Shown here one piece after another: positions 23,607-24,884 of a stretch of DNA of 24,884 nt (positions are counted from its first letter, which is position 1; each line of letters begins with the position of its first letter). Below the pieces are notes generated by a model. It saw only the letters and a list, made by a program, of their open reading frames with translations, did not search any database and was not told the origin of the DNA. Source of the DNA: JBBAFS01 sp041655255 (GTDB lineage Bacteria > Spirochaetota > Spirochaetia > Sphaerochaetales > Sphaerochaetaceae); assembly GCA_041655255.1 (NCBI GenBank), contig JBBAFS010000021.1:1-24884 (forward strand). Reading direction: 5' to 3'. Both the position numbers and the translations under genes were made by a program.

Positions 23607-24884
23607 ATGAGTGAACAACGCTTACCTCAAGTAGAATCTCTATTACAAGAACCGTCTATTAGGCGGTACTTCGCTTTGATTAGTCGCCCCGTAGTCGTCT
23701 CAATTGTCCGTTCAGTTTTAGATCAAGAGCGAACACGATGGCAAGAGGGAACACCTTTAAGTTCTTCTTCTGATGTCATCAACTTTATCCAAAGCGAATG
23801 TAGAAGTTATTATCGTAAAAGCACTATTGGTGTTATCAATGCAACTGGGACTATTATCCACACAAACTTAGGGCGCTCCCCTCTCTCATCTCACATATGG
23901 GAGCAAGCACAAAGATCACAAACAGGGTATTGCTCTTTAGAATTTGATCTTGCAAAAGGGAAACGGGGAGAAAGAAATACCTTTGTTAATGATTTATTGT
24001 GCGAAGCAACAGGGGCTCAAGCAGCCTGTATTGTCAATAATAATGCCTCTGCACTTTTTTTAGTTCTCTCGGCTTTTGCTAAACGAAAAGAGGTTATCGT
24101 CTCTCGGGGTGAATTAGTGCAAATTGGTGGGGGTTTTCGCATCCCCGATATCCTCAAACAATCGGGGGCGAAATTAGTAGAAATTGGGACAACAAATATC
24201 ACAACACTTGATGATTATACTCAGGCTCTTAGTGAACGCACCAAGATGGTGTTAGCAGTACACCGAAGTAACTTTGCTTTACGAGGCTTCACATCAAATC
24301 CAACAACGAAAGAGTTACGCTCCACTCTTCCTCAAGAAGTTTTATTGTATGTCGATCAAGGTTCAGGTGTATTAAAGACCCCTAAAAAAGGGGAAATCCC
24401 TGTGAGTGCACACCTTGCTCATGGTGCTGATGTGGTGAGTTTTTCGTGTGATAAAGCCTTTGGATCTGTACAAGCTGGAGCTATTGTGGGAAACAAAGAG
24501 ATTATTGAAAAGCTGTTAAAACACCCACTGTACCGAATCTTACGCCCTGGAAAAACAACGCTCTCTTTATTAGAACACTCTTTAATTGCTTTTTTAAATA
24601 AAGAGGAGAGCCGTATCGATTCATTAGGAAATAAAACGATTGAAGAACTTTTCTCTTTAGGAAAAGAGATAATCAACGACATTGATGATCAACGACTACA
24701 GATAATAAAAGCTCCTATGACCTACGGTGGAGGTAGTAGCCCTGATGAATACTTTGAAGGAGTTGCTCTCCAATTTGATGTAGGTAAACAGAGTTCTAAA
24801 GCACTGAGGTATATGAGAGATCGAGATACTCCTATCATTGGCATTATTGAAGATAATAAAGTCTTATTTCACCTAGGGACTTTG
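23607..24884 (+). CDS. selA: L-seryl-tRNA(Sec) selenium transferase, 3' end beyond the window
   Basis: The 426 visible codons cover most of a protein usually ~460 residues long. The N-terminal L-P-Q-V-E-S-L-L helix, I-N-A-T-G-T-I-I-H-T-N-L-G-R-S, I-V-N-N-N-A-S-A, S-R-G-E-L-V-Q-I-G-G-G-F-R-I-P-D and the PLP-lysine segment F-S-C-D-K-A-F-G-S-V-Q-A-G match SelA throughout. It converts Ser-tRNA(Sec) to Sec-tRNA(Sec) using selenophosphate in the cytoplasm. ATG 23607 is the first possible start, because TAG precedes it in frame. It comes only 3 bases after the tRNA, so any ribosome site would lie inside the tRNA, and none is visible. selB and selD are not in the window. Start and identity are secure; the end is not seen. 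Confidence 0.94.
   Translation, partial: MSEQRLPQVESLLQEPSIRRYFALISRPVVVSIVRSVLDQERTRWQEGTPLSSSSDVINFIQSECRSYYRKSTIGVINATGTIIHTNLGRSPLSSHIWEQAQRSQTGYCSLEFDLAKGKRGERNTFVNDLLCEATGAQAACIVNNNASALFLVLSAFAKRKEVIVSRGELVQIGGGFRIPDILKQSGAKLVEIGTTNITTLDDYTQALSERTKMVLAVHRSNFALRGFTSNPTTKELRSTLPQEVLLYVDQGSGVLKTPKKGEIPVSAHLAHGADVVSFSCDKAFGSVQAGAIVGNKEIIEKLLKHPLYRILRPGKTTLSLLEHSLIAFLNKEESRIDSLGNKTIEELFSLGKEIINDIDDQRLQIIKAPMTYGGGSSPDEYFEGVALQFDVGKQSSKALRYMRDRDTPIIGIIEDNKVLFHLGTL

Noticed and set aside
1..24884. CRISPR arrays, insertion sequences, integrase or attachment sites
   Set aside because: No regularly spaced direct repeats, transposase or integrase motifs, or terminal inverted repeats with target duplications were seen on reading through; the tRNA-Sec is not followed by an integrase.

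Overview
The window looks like a compact, AT-rich bacterial chromosome segment. Genes are packed tightly, with ATGA overlaps and three tail-to-tail overlaps. At least six products carry lipobox-type signal peptides. The lipoprotein set, the paired FMN-binding lipoprotein and ApbE, and the selenocysteine genes lead me to a spirochaete-like organism. No rRNA or other decisive marker is present, so that placement is a lean and not a demonstration.

Layout. (1) 1-3263, plus strand: the 3' end of aroA, a threonine aldolase, an EFR1-type flavodoxin/ferredoxin protein and a MalY/PatB C-S lyase, in one tight run. (2) 3239-9201, minus strand: addB-addA, a two-subunit helicase-nuclease for double-strand-break repair. 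(3) 9241-12368, plus strand: a CPBP membrane protease, then an AT-rich accessory lipoprotein whose 725-codon frame is broken by one in-frame TGA at 10524-10526. (4) 12510-14591: an FKBP-type prolyl isomerase lipoprotein and cysteine synthase (cysK), each with a clear promoter and a hairpin terminator close by. (5) 14669-21562: the most interesting block, described below. (6) 21559-22383: an aldo/keto reductase, divergent from a double-rhodanese lipoprotein (22531-23478) across an operator-like dyad. (7) 23516-24884: a selenocysteine tRNA (anticodon UCA) and selA, which runs off the window end.

Block 5 has most parts of the flavin-based extracellular electron transfer (EET) system described in Listeria: a PplA-like lipoprotein with two FMN-binding domains, an EetA-like NusG-domain-II protein, an EetB-like Gx transporter protein, a possible EcfT-like membrane protein, an ApbE flavin transferase lipoprotein (FmnB-like), a type II NADH dehydrogenase fused to a DoxX-like membrane region (Ndh2-like), and a long-chain polyprenyl diphosphate synthase (DmkB-like). 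Together these could move electrons from NADH to a membrane quinone and on to covalently bound flavin outside the inner membrane. DmkA (UbiA-type prenyltransferase), EcfA ATPases and FmnA are not in the window. In a diderm cell the lipoproteins would more likely act in the periplasm.

A second theme is translation start architecture. eetA, apbE, addB and the CPBP gene each have a candidate -10 box about 6-8 nt before the ATG and no Shine-Dalgarno sequence, which suggests leaderless mRNAs. Other genes here have good Shine-Dalgarno sequences and normal leaders.
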